64,000 nt of DNA, taken from NCBI GenBank assembly GCA_009782565.1, contig WRIU01000001.1, positions 124,001-188,000 on the forward strand, read 5' to 3'. The DNA comes from Betaproteobacteria bacterium. GTDB lineage: Bacteria > Pseudomonadota > Gammaproteobacteria > Burkholderiales > Rhodocyclaceae. Made by a program: the position numbers and the translations under genes. This document shows, piece after piece, positions 10,381 through 16,998 of this stretch (position 1 is its first letter; every line of letters begins with the position of its first letter). The notes beneath the pieces were generated by a model. It was given only the letters and a program-made list of their open reading frames with translations. It made no database searches and was not told the DNA's origin.

Positions 10381-11199
10381 TCAAACGCGGGCGTTCCAGC
10401 ACGATTGCACGGTAAGCAGCAGTTCGGTGAACACTTTTGGCGTTCCGGCGACGATGTTGCCGTTCTTCAAGTAGTCCCCTTCACCATTAAAATCCGCGAC
10501 GAATCCGCCCGCTTCCTGGATAAGCAGCGCGCCAGCAGCCATGTCCCAAGGCGAAAGGCCAATTTCCCAGAAACCGTCCAGCCGCCCGCAGGCGACGAAG
10601 GCGAGATCGAGCGTTGCCGCACCGGCTCGCCGCAGGCCGACGCTCTTTTGCGAAAGCTCGCGGAACATGGCGAGGTAAGCGTCGATGTGCGCGAACTGAC
10701 GGAACGGAAAGCCCGTGCCAAGCAGGGCGTCAGCCAGGCGTAGCCGCCGCGAGACGCGGATACGGCGGTCATTCATGTATGCGCCGCGCCCGCGCGAGGC
10801 GGTGAAAAGTTCGTTGGAAACCGGATTGAAGATGACCGCGTGTTCGGGCACGCCCTTGCGGGTGAGCGCGATGGAGACCGCGTACTGTGGGAAGCCGTGG
10901 ATGAAATTGGTTGTGCCGTCCAGCGGGTCGATTACCCAGACATACTCGGTTTCATGGCCGTCCCCCGCTCCAGAGCGGCCCGACTCCTCTGCTAGAATGC
11001 CGTGCTCCGGGAAGGCTTCGCGCAGGATATCGACGATGACGGCTTCGGCAGAGCGGTCGACTTCAGTGACGAAATCATTGTGCGCCTTGGTCTCTATATT
11101 GAGCAGTTCCAACTGATTGGCGGCCTGGTTGATGACGGACGCGGCACGGCGCGCGGCTTTGATGGCGATGTTGACGGCGGGGTCGAGATTGGGGCGCAT
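10381..11199 (-). CDS. suhB: SuhB, inositol-1-monophosphatase family protein
   Basis: This is a 272-residue Mg-dependent phosphatase that hydrolyses inositol monophosphate. In E. coli, SuhB is also part of ribosomal RNA transcription antitermination complexes. Motifs seen are EEsG (ILAEESG), DPLDGTTNFIHG and WDMAAGALLIQEAGG, which form the three-metal active site. The open frame continues about 270 codons upstream across trmJ, but the SuhB family starts at about MRPNLDPAVNIA, so ATG 11199 is chosen. An ATG at 11241 is an alternative. It is divergent from trmJ with under 50 bp between them, an arrangement common in betaproteobacteria. Confidence 0.93.
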   Translation of the reverse strand: MRPNLDPAVNIAIKAARRAASVINQAANQLELLNIETKAHNDFVTEVDRSAEAVIVDILREAFPEHGILAEESGRSGAGDGHETEYVWVIDPLDGTTNFIHGFPQYAVSIALTRKGVPEHAVIFNPVSNELFTASRGRGAYMNDRRIRVSRRLRLADALLGTGFPFRQFAHIDAYLAMFRELSQKSVGLRRAGAATLDLAFVACGRLDGFWEIGLSPWDMAAGALLIQEAGGFVADFNGEGDYLKNGNIVAGTPKVFTELLLTVQSCWNARV

Positions 11200-11247
11200 G
11201 CGTAAGGAGCCGTTCTTGGCGTTGGGCAGAAAACGGATCATTTTAAT

Positions 11248-12003
11248 ATGAATGGCCTCTCTACGCTCGATCGTGTTCGCGTGGTGCTCTCCCGCACCAG
11301 CCATCCCGGCAATATCGGCGCGGCGGCGCGGGCAATGAAAACGATGGGGCTGGCGCGTCTCTGGCTGGTTTCCCCGGCTTCCTTTCCCGACCCCGTGGCC
11401 GAGGCGCGCGCTTCCGGCGCGGGGGATGTGCTTGCCGGGGCGCGCGTGGTCGGTTCCCTGCAAGAGGCGCTTTCCGGAACCGTGCTTGCGGCGGCACTGA
11501 CGGCGCGGCGGCGGGACTTGTCGCTTGAGCGCTTGGAGCCTCGCGCCGCCGCCGCCGAACTCGTGCAATGCAGCCGGAACACATGCGGCGAAGTGGCGCT
11601 GGTGTTTGGCAACGAGGCGAGCGGCCTTTCCAACGAAGAGTTGGGGCTTTGCGCGCTCCCGGTGACGATTCCGGCCAATCCCGCCTATGCTTCGCTCAAT
11701 CTTGGCGCGGCGGTGCAGTTGATGTGCTACGAACTGCGCTTGGCCGCAATGGGGCAGGGCGGCGAGCCCTTTCTTCCTATCGCTCCGTTGCCGGAAGCGG
11801 CTACGCATGATGAGACCGAGCACTTTTTCGCGCACCTCGAATCGAGCATCGTGGCAAGCGGTTTCCTCGATCCCGCCAAACCTCGCCGCCTTATGGCAAG
11901 GTTGCGGCGGCTCTTCGCGCGCGCGCGGCTCGAAAAGGAGGAAGTCGCCATCCTGCGGGGCATTCTTTCCAGTTTCGACGCGGGCATGAAGAACAAGCAA
12001 TAG
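11248..12003 (+). CDS. trmJ: tRNA (cytidine/uridine-2'-O-)-methyltransferase TrmJ
   Basis: TrmJ is a SPOUT-fold enzyme that 2'-O-methylates nucleotide 32 of tRNAs using SAM. The 251-residue sequence has the knot-forming motifs VVLSRTSHPGNIGAAARAMK (near 12-31), LVFGNEASGLSNEEL (around 120) and IPANPAYASLNLGAAVQ, with a helical C-terminal extension. Its last 66 codons and the 14 bp after the stop are duplicated at 14287-14498. In many relatives the next gene is cysE. Here about 2.5 kb of repeat-rich DNA separates the two. Confidence 0.93.
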   Translation: MNGLSTLDRVRVVLSRTSHPGNIGAAARAMKTMGLARLWLVSPASFPDPVAEARASGAGDVLAGARVVGSLQEALSGTVLAAALTARRRDLSLERLEPRAAAAELVQCSRNTCGEVALVFGNEASGLSNEELGLCALPVTIPANPAYASLNLGAAVQLMCYELRLAAMGQGGEPFLPIAPLPEAATHDETEHFFAHLESSIVASGFLDPAKPRRLMARLRRLFARARLEKEEVAILRGILSSFDAGMKNKQ

Positions 12004-12017
12004 ATTCAGTAGAATAG
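11804..12017. repeat. Direct repeat copy 1 (3' end of intact trmJ)
   Basis: This 214-bp segment, starting CGCATGATGAGACCGAGC and ending TAGATTCAGTAGAATAG, recurs at 14287-14498 with a few substitutions and a 2-bp deletion in a CG run. Copy 1 is the functional trmJ end. Its right boundary coincides exactly with the left end of the MITE-like element at 12018. Confidence 0.93.
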
Positions 12018-12219
12018 CCCGCGTAGGATGGGTAGAGCGTAGCGAAACCCATCGCCTTTCGGCTTGTTGTAACGATGATTTTTGTGGAAGGATTCAACTT
12101 GGGATGACTATAAATATGGCAAAAAACGCTGATCGAAGAAATTGGGAAATGATGGGTTGATGGGTTTCGCTTTGCTCTACCCATCCTACACGTGCTTTGC
12201 TCTACCCATCCTACATGGG
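12018..12219. repeat. MITE-like inverted-repeat element, copy A
   Basis: The element starts CCCGCGTAGGATGGGTAGAG and ends with the near-perfect inverted match. The core (GCTTGTTGTAACGATGATTT onward) is the same as in copy B at 13487-13655. Copy A has an 8-bp internal duplication (TGATGGGT) and a tandem repetition of its right end (12186-12219). It carries no coding capacity that looks real. It fills most of the 357-bp gap between trmJ and the barrel gene. The remainder (12220-12360) contains the barrel gene's leader, with AAGGAG just before its ATG. Confidence 0.85.
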
Positions 12220-12360
12220 CTACGGAAACGTTAACCATTTGAGGAATTGCGTACGTGAATGAATTGCCAAAGCGCAACAAATGGGGTCTGACCCCAATGC
12301 CGCCACAATTGAATAACCCAAAAAACCCCTTCCACCTCACCTCTCACAAGGAGAACTGAA

Positions 12361-13074
12361 ATGCGAAAAACCCTCACCTCTTTGTTGCTCGTCACCGCCT
12401 TGTTCCCCCTGTCCGCCTTCGCACAGCAGCCGATAGGCGTTTATGTCGCCCCCCGGCTGGGCTACGGGACGTTGAAGGGCACTTTCACAGGGGTCGCCCC
12501 CGGCTACGAAGACGAAAAAATAGGTTCCCAGTCCAAAGGGGCCGCCATACTGGGCCTGGCGGTCGGGTATGACTTCAAGAGACAATTCTCGCTTCCGATC
12601 CGGGCGGAACTGGAATACGCCTACCTGGGCAGGGCCTCAAAAACCTACTATACAGACAGAGGTGAATATGGCGGTCTTCAAGCCTTGAAGATGACCCTTG
12701 GCGGTTCCACCCTGTTTGCAAACACCTACTTCGACCTGCATAACGATTCCGCTTTCACGCCCTATGTGAGTGTTGGGCTGGGGTACAGCTTCGTGTCGGC
12801 CAAAGGCAAATTCTCGTTTCCCGAATATTCCGGAGTCACCGTAGCGCAGTTTAAGGAAAAAACGTCCACCAATTTTGCCTGGAACCTGGGAATAGGCGCC
12901 GCCTGGAAGCTTACGGACAATATCGCGCTGGACATGGGCTATCGGTACGCCAACCTGGGTAAAGCCAAGACAGGTTACCTGTATGACTACTATGGCGCTT
13001 CTTATAACGCGTGGGCAAAAACGAACAATGTAACAAGCCACCAATTCCTTTTTGGCGCACGCTTCAGCTTCTAA
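12361..13074 (+). CDS. Opacity/OmpA-like outer-membrane beta-barrel protein
   Basis: This 237-residue protein has a clear signal peptide (MRKTLTSLLLVTALFPLSAFA, cleaved before QQ). The mature part has alternating short amphipathic strands with aromatic girdles, for example VYVAPRLGYG, LGLAVGYDF, ELEYAYLG, YVSVGLGYSF, LGIGAAWKL and DMGYRYANLG. It ends in FLFGARFSF, a typical C-terminal phenylalanine beta-signal recognised by BamA. These features fit an eight-stranded barrel of the Opa/OmpW/OmpA-like class. AAGGAG lies just upstream of the ATG. It lies inside the segment that separates trmJ from cysE, so it is probably an acquired gene. The function is unknown. Confidence 0.82.
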   Translation: MRKTLTSLLLVTALFPLSAFAQQPIGVYVAPRLGYGTLKGTFTGVAPGYEDEKIGSQSKGAAILGLAVGYDFKRQFSLPIRAELEYAYLGRASKTYYTDRGEYGGLQALKMTLGGSTLFANTYFDLHNDSAFTPYVSVGLGYSFVSAKGKFSFPEYSGVTVAQFKEKTSTNFAWNLGIGAAWKLTDNIALDMGYRYANLGKAKTGYLYDYYGASYNAWAKTNNVTSHQFLFGARFSF

Positions 13075-13096
13075 ACCTGCGTAGATCCCGATTGTT

Positions 13097-13163
13097 CGCG
13101 GGGCGATTGCCATCGCCCCCTACGTCGCGGCGGTTTTTGTAGGGGCGGATGGCAATCCGCCCG
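13097..13163. repeat. Short GTAGGGGCGG-type dispersed repeat
   Basis: Two back-to-back imperfect hairpins carry GGGGCGATTGCCATCGCCCC and GGGCGGATGGCAATCCGCCC. A related GGCGGCAAGATGCCGCCCC hairpin occurs at about 14528-14546, just upstream of cysE. Such short GC-rich palindromes are scattered in many proteobacterial chromosomes. No gene lies between 13075 and 13216. Confidence 0.55.
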
Positions 13164-13216
13164 GTGTTAGCAAATGGACGGTGGAGGCGTGTGATGATGT
13201 TTGGAAGTGAGCTGCG

Positions 13217-13495
13217 TTGAGGTTTGCAGGCTCACCCCATATTCACCGCCCCTGCGGCTTCACCCTGCTCGAACTCCTCGTCGTCATGGTCATCATCGGC
13301 CTGCTGGCGAGCTACGTCGCCCCCCGCTATTTCTCGCAGGTCGGCAAGTCCGAGGTCAAGGCGGCGCGCGCGCAGATCGACGCCTTCGAGAAGGCGATCG
13401 AGGCTTACCGCCTCGACGTCGGCCGCTATCCGAGCACCGAGCAGGGGCTGGAAGCCTTGATGACGGCCCCGGCCGGCGTTGCCAAGCCCGCGTAG
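13217..13495 (+). pseudogene. gspG: gspG 5' fragment (major pseudopilin), truncated by a repeat element
   Basis: The reading frame (TTG start, RFAGSPHIHRPC) contains a complete type II secretion pseudopilin N-terminus, GFTLLELLVVMVIIGLLASY, with the prepilin peptidase site before Phe and the conserved Glu5. The GspG-specific region follows (KAARAQIDAFEKAIEAYRLD, RYPSTEQGLEALM). Homology ends at about APAGVAK, exactly where copy B of the MITE-like element begins (13487). The C-terminal half that carries the calcium site is absent. No other gsp genes flank it. It is a non-functional remnant. Confidence 0.85.
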
Positions 13496-13655
13496 GATGG
13501 GTAGAGCGTAGCGAAACCCATCGCCTTTCGGCTTGTTGTAACGATGATTTTTGTGGAAGGATTCAACTTGGGATGACTATAAATATGGCAAAAAACGCTG
13601 ATCGAAGAAATTGGGAAATGATGGGTTTCGCTTTGCTCTACCCATCCTACACGGG
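13487..13655. repeat. MITE-like inverted-repeat element, copy B
   Basis: This is a 169-bp element. The left end CCCGCGTAGGATGGGTAGAG and the right end are inverted repeats of 36 bp with three mismatches. It interrupts gspG. No clear target-site duplication is visible. The frames through it give the RVGWVERSETH-type peptides often mis-annotated as proteins. The sequence 13656-13803 holds two further short hairpins (GCGATGC-TTC-GCATCG at 13690, and a CCCCGGATGGCGC stretch) and no gene. Confidence 0.87.
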
Positions 13656-13803
13656 CTTCCGATATGCCAAGCAACAAACCAAACATTAGCGATGCTTCGC
13701 ATCGTATAGAACGATCCCCGGATGGCGCTTCGCTTATCCAGGCTACGCTTGCTCGTCGTGAAGGTGGGCAGTTAAATTTCAATCGATATGAAGATTGGCG
13801 GAA

Positions 13804-14244
13804 ATGATGCGCTTAATTTTTCGATGGATAACTACCGTGAGCCTCCTTGGGTTCTTATGCGGATGCGATACAGAAGTACCATTAAAAGAGCTCCCTCCAA
13901 GGCTTACCTTGGAGATGTACGAGACTGAGCCAAACCTTGGGCATTTGATTTCAAAGCGAGTCGTAGATGCCAATGATCCTGTCTATCAGAGGCTGTCGAT
14001 ACTGCTCAATGAGCACCATGCCGGTTGGCAAAGGGGAATCTTCTATGGGCCAAGCCCATATGTCTTTCGTAGTGATATTTTCACTATTCGCATATATGCA
14101 GACAAGATGACTGCCGACTTTTATAGTCCAGGTGAATGGCGATCATCTATGAAGAAAGATATTCCGGAGCTTCTACAGCTACTTGGACTACCGGAACGGA
14201 ACGATGAGAACACCAAGCGTAGCCCGGAGCAACCCGACTTGTAG
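13804..14244 (+). CDS. Small putative lipoprotein of unknown function
   Basis: The 146-residue product begins MMRLIFRW with a hydrophobic segment ending FLCGC, which resembles a lipobox with Cys21 as the acylated residue (the Cys at -2 is unusual). The rest is soluble and mixed alpha/beta (LEMYETEPNLGHLISKRVVD, NEHHAGWQRG, DIPELLQLLGLP). I do not recognise a family. The first in-frame start is TTG 13795, and ATG 13804 or 13807 is more likely. The last residues (SPEQPDL) are encoded by what looks like another dispersed repeat running into 14286, so the original C-terminus may have been replaced. Confidence 0.5.
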   Translation: MMRLIFRWITTVSLLGFLCGCDTEVPLKELPPRLTLEMYETEPNLGHLISKRVVDANDPVYQRLSILLNEHHAGWQRGIFYGPSPYVFRSDIFTIRIYADKMTADFYSPGEWRSSMKKDIPELLQLLGLPERNDENTKRSPEQPDL

Positions 14245-14286
14245 GCTGGACGAAGTCCGGCGATCCTAACCTTCGACGCAAAGCGT

Positions 14287-14498
14287 CGCATGATGAGACC
14301 GAGCACTTTTTCGCGCACCTCGAATCGAGCATCGTGGCAAGCGGCTTCCTCGATCCTGCCAAACCCCGCCGCCTTATGGCAAGGTTGCGGCGGCTCTTCG
14401 CGCGCGCGGTTCGAAAAGGAGGAAGTCGCCATCCTGCGGGGTATTCTTTCCAGTTTCGACGCGGGTATGAAGAACAAGCAATAGATTCAGTAGAATAG
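14287..14498 (+). pseudogene. trmJ 3'-end fragment, frameshifted duplicate
   Basis: This 212-bp segment duplicates 11804-12017. A 2-bp deletion in the CGCGCG run near 14405 shifts the frame, so the early part reads out of frame while the last part gives the TrmJ C-terminus (EKEEVAILRGILSSFDAG...). It has no N-terminal SPOUT domain and cannot be functional. It sits 80 bp before cysE, the place where the real trmJ end would be if no insertion had happened. Confidence 0.92.
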
Positions 14499-14578
14499 GC
14501 GCTCTTGGGTGCCATTAGCCATCGGCGGGCGGCAAGATGCCGCCCCTACGGAATTTCAACATTTCAGGGAATACCTCC

Positions 14579-15340
14579 ATGTTCGAGCATTTGCGTGAAG
14601 ATTTAGCCAGCGTGCGAGAGCGCGACCCGGCGGCACGTTCGACTTGGGAGGTGCTGACCTGCTACCCCGGCATCCATGCCCTGATCCTTCACCGTCTCGC
14701 GCACGCGGCCTGGCGTCGCCGTTTTTTCTGGTTGGGACGTTTTATCAGCCATGTCGGGCGTTTTTTGACCGGCATCGAAATTCACCCGGCGGCAGTGATC
14801 GGGCGGCGTGTGTTCATTGACCACGGTATGGGCGTGGTGATTGGGGAAACCGCCGTCGTCGGCGACGACAGCACCATCTATCAGGGCGTGACCCTCGGCG
14901 GCACTTCGCTCTATCGCGGTATCAAGCGCCATCCTACGCTCGGGCGCGGCGTTGTGGTGGGCGCGGGGGCGAAAGTGCTTGGCGGTTTTGAAGTCGGCGA
15001 CGGCGCGCGGATCGGTTCCAACGCGGTAGTCATCAAGCCTGTACCCGCCGGGGCGACGGCAGTGGGAAACCCGGCGCATATCCTCGAACCCGGCCAAAAA
15101 CCGGATTCCGACCCCGGTTCTTCGGAGGAACATGACGGATTTTCGGCCTACGGCGTTACGCGCGACATGGATGACCCACTGGCCCGCGCCGTTCACGGCC
15201 TGCTCGAACACGCGACCGACACAGACCGCCGCTTTAATCTCTTCGTCGAACGGCTCGCGCAGGCGGGCATCCATCTTGGTTCGGCGGCAGAACCGAAGGA
15301 TGATTTCGACGCGGATGAATTGTCAAAGATGGTGGATTGA
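14579..15340 (+). CDS. cysE: Serine O-acetyltransferase
   Basis: CysE acetylates serine with acetyl-CoA, the first step of cysteine synthesis. The 253-residue protein has an N-terminal helical region ([34 protein letters not shown]) and a left-handed beta-helix of hexapeptide repeats ([60 protein letters not shown]). The His/Asp pair of the active site lies in IDHGMG. A C-terminal tail of about 70 residues follows the repeats. ATG 14579 is chosen over the upstream in-frame codon because [12 protein letters not shown] matches the family start. In relatives it is followed by iscR and the isc genes, which are not here. Confidence 0.92.
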   Translation: MFEHLREDLASVRERDPAARSTWEVLTCYPGIHALILHRLAHAAWRRRFFWLGRFISHVGRFLTGIEIHPAAVIGRRVFIDHGMGVVIGETAVVGDDSTIYQGVTLGGTSLYRGIKRHPTLGRGVVVGAGAKVLGGFEVGDGARIGSNAVVIKPVPAGATAVGNPAHILEPGQKPDSDPGSSEEHDGFSAYGVTRDMDDPLARAVHGLLEHATDTDRRFNLFVERLAQAGIHLGSAAEPKDDFDADELSKMVD

Positions 15341-15375
15341 CCGCTCTTCAAGACAACGGACTCTGAAATAAAATT

Positions 15376-15404
15376 GAGTCGCCCCTGCCTAAAGGCAGGG
15401 GATT
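15376..15404. mobile_element. Solo IS200/IS605-type end hairpin, copy 1
   Basis: A perfect 9-bp stem with a 2-nt loop (CCCCTGCCT-AA-AGGCAGGGG) is flanked by GAGTCG and ATT. The same 29 nt, with one mismatch and in the opposite orientation, occur at 56876-56904. Subterminal hairpins of this sequence type are familiar from the ends of tnpB-carrying IS200/IS605 elements, but no tnpA or tnpB is present. It is read as a relic or non-autonomous derivative. The relationship is from memory of the family and was not tested. Confidence 0.55.
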
Positions 15405-15419
15405 CCTCGATACGGTTTA

Positions 15420-15438
15420 GGGGAGCCTTCGGCTCCCC
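15420..15438. terminator. GC-rich hairpin downstream of cysE
   Basis: GGGGAGCC-TTC-GGCTCCCC is a perfect 8-bp stem with a 3-nt loop, followed by GTTACGCTTTGT with only a weak T tract. It may end cysE transcription or belong to the same relic as the hairpin at 15382. Confidence 0.5.
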
Positions 15439-15448
15439 GTTACGCTTT

Positions 15449-15490
15449 GTCTCGCTTGACTCCGCCATGAATGGCGGAGTCAAGCGAGAC
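15449..15490. repeat. 42-bp perfect palindrome
   Basis: Two 20-bp arms (GTCTCGCTTGACTCCGCCAT and its exact complement) are separated by GA. It would form a long hairpin in DNA or RNA. It lies between cysE and the Fic gene with no adjacent T tract. The remainder up to 15567 includes AT-rich sequence (ATGGTATGAAATAATCCATA) that could contain the Fic promoter. Confidence 0.8.
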
Positions 15491-15567
15491 ACGCGTTCAA
15501 TCTGTTTTTATATGACTCAGGCATCATGGTATGAAATAATCCATACCGTGATTCTTCCGGAGCCATC

Positions 15568-16698
15568 ATGAAGCAGACAGAAATTTCCCGGCACTGCGAG
15601 TTCATTGCTGGCGTGGTGTCGGAACACCCGGAAGGCATTGCCATTGCCGGGCTCCATCAGGCGTTTTTCGCTCGTTGCGGAAACATCAGTCGGCGCAGCT
15701 TGCGGCGTAGGCTGGAGCGCCTGGCGCGGGATGGGCGTGTCGTGGCCGAAGGGCGCAATGCCGCCCGTGTCTACAGGTACAAGGCAGTTACGCGCCCGCC
15801 CATCCAGCGCGTTGAAGAGCCCGGTGCGCGTTACGATGTTGAGACCATCCATGTGCCGCTGTCACGGGAAGGCGAAGAGATTCGCGCCCGGATACGGGAA
15901 CCTCTTTCGCTTCGCCCTCAGGTCGGGTTTGACCGGAAATTTCTCGAAAATTACAAACCCGGTAGCAGCCAATACCTCTCCGAGCCAATTTTGAGCCACC
16001 TGCATGAAATTGGCCGTACTCCGGAAACGGGAAGCGAGGTTGCCGGTGCCCATGCAAGGAACATTCTGAACCGTTTGCGGGTGGACTTCTCCTGGGCTTC
16101 ATCCCGGTTGGAAGGCAGCTCCTATACACAGGCCGAAGCCGAGGCTCTGATCGTCTCCGGCAAACCCGCGTCTGGCAAGCATGTGCTTGAGACCCAGATG
16201 ATTCTCAACCATGGGGCAGCCATCACAATGCTGGTTGGAAACGCGGGCAAGGTCGGCCTTGACGCTCCCACGCTCCAGAGTCTGCATGCCACGCTCTCGC
16301 CAGGCACACGCCGCCGTCCGATGGAAATTCCCTGCGCGGATTTAAGCCCTCCTTCGGTGTCACCATTCGTCGAAGAGCGATTTCTTCTTTTCCTCGAAAA
16401 AGCCGCTGCCATCTCCGACCCCTTCGAACAAGCGTTCTTCGTGATGGCGCAGCTCCCGTACCTGCAACCGTTCGCAGAGGCCAACAAGCCTGTCTCCCGC
16501 CTCGCCGCGAACATTCCGCTGTTCAGGCACAACCTTTGCCCGCTTTCTTTCGTCGATGTTCCTGCGCTGACCTACACGGAAGGCACGCTTGGCGTTTATG
16601 AACTCGGACGGATCGAACTCCTGCGCGATGTATTCGTATGGGCGTATGAGCGGTCATGCCGATGCTATTGGGCGAATGGTTTTTTCTCTTCTCGATGA
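15568..16698 (+). CDS. Fic-family protein with altered active-site motif and short C-terminus
   Basis: Residues 15-72 form a winged-helix-like DNA-binding segment (RRSLRRRLERLARDGRVV...RVYRY). A Fic core follows. SSRLEG at 178-183 matches the inhibitory-helix motif [S/T]xxxE[G/N], here placed N-terminal as in class II Fic proteins. The catalytic motif HxFx[D/E]GN[G/K]RxxR is represented by QPFAEANKPVSR (300-311). The general-base His is Gln, the Gly is Ala and the first Arg is Pro. A Fic subgroup with Q-P-F is known to me, but the NKP change is unexpected. The protein stops soon after FVWAYERS with an unusual tail (CRCYWANGFFSSR), suggesting frameshift truncation. AMP-transferase activity is doubtful. 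Confidence 0.72.
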   Translation: MKQTEISRHCEFIAGVVSEHPEGIAIAGLHQAFFARCGNISRRSLRRRLERLARDGRVVAEGRNAARVYRYKAVTRPPIQRVEEPGARYDVETIHVPLSREGEEIRARIREPLSLRPQVGFDRKFLENYKPGSSQYLSEPILSHLHEIGRTPETGSEVAGAHARNILNRLRVDFSWASSRLEGSSYTQAEAEALIVSGKPASGKHVLETQMILNHGAAITMLVGNAGKVGLDAPTLQSLHATLSPGTRRRPMEIPCADLSPPSVSPFVEERFLLFLEKAAAISDPFEQAFFVMAQLPYLQPFAEANKPVSRLAANIPLFRHNLCPLSFVDVPALTYTEGTLGVYELGRIELLRDVFVWAYERSCRCYWANGFFSSR

Positions 16699-16840
16699 AA
16701 ATCACTTTCCATTAAAACCGAATTAGATATTTTAATTTCATGTGTCGTCGATTAAAACACCCAGTCGCATAGCTAAAATGGAAATTGTATGTACATATTC
16801 TAGAATGAAATTTAATCGAAGATAAAATCGCATTAACATA

Positions 16841-16903
16841 ATTAAATTTCATTTAATTGCATTATTTTATGAAAAAAGATATTCCTCTATCTCGACGTTG
16901 ACA
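16841..16903 (+). promoter_or_regulatory. AT-rich upstream region with inverted repeat and -35-like box
   Basis: The 300-bp gap 16699-16998 is strongly AT-rich and has no gene. It contains ATTAAAT-TTC-ATTTAAT (16841-16857), a perfect 7-bp inverted repeat, plus related TTTAAT/TTTCAT motifs at about 16733 and 16808. A consensus TTGACA lies at 16898-16903, but the sequence 17 bp downstream (ATGTAT) is a poor -10. It is the likely promoter region of the four-gene envelope operon. Confidence 0.4.
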
Positions 16904-16998
16904 TAAACAGAGATGGACAAATGTATTCCCATCATGTATATAACGCGCGGATTTGTCATTTCATCTCACGGTTTTTTTCACAAGGGTACAGAAACATC

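Noticed and set aside
11200-12000. Upstream extension of the suhB frame to 539 codons
   Set aside because: The extra residues are antisense to trmJ and unrelated to inositol monophosphatases. The SuhB family start is at 11199.
13426-13782. Minus-strand 118-codon frame with VGWVEQSETH-like residues, and the similar frame at 11891-12340
   Set aside because: Both are read-throughs of the MITE-like repeat. Such peptides are common false predictions in genomes carrying this repeat.
12018-16700. Whether the repeats here form a CRISPR array
   Set aside because: The repeats are long, have inverted ends, are irregularly placed and have no regular spacers or cas genes.
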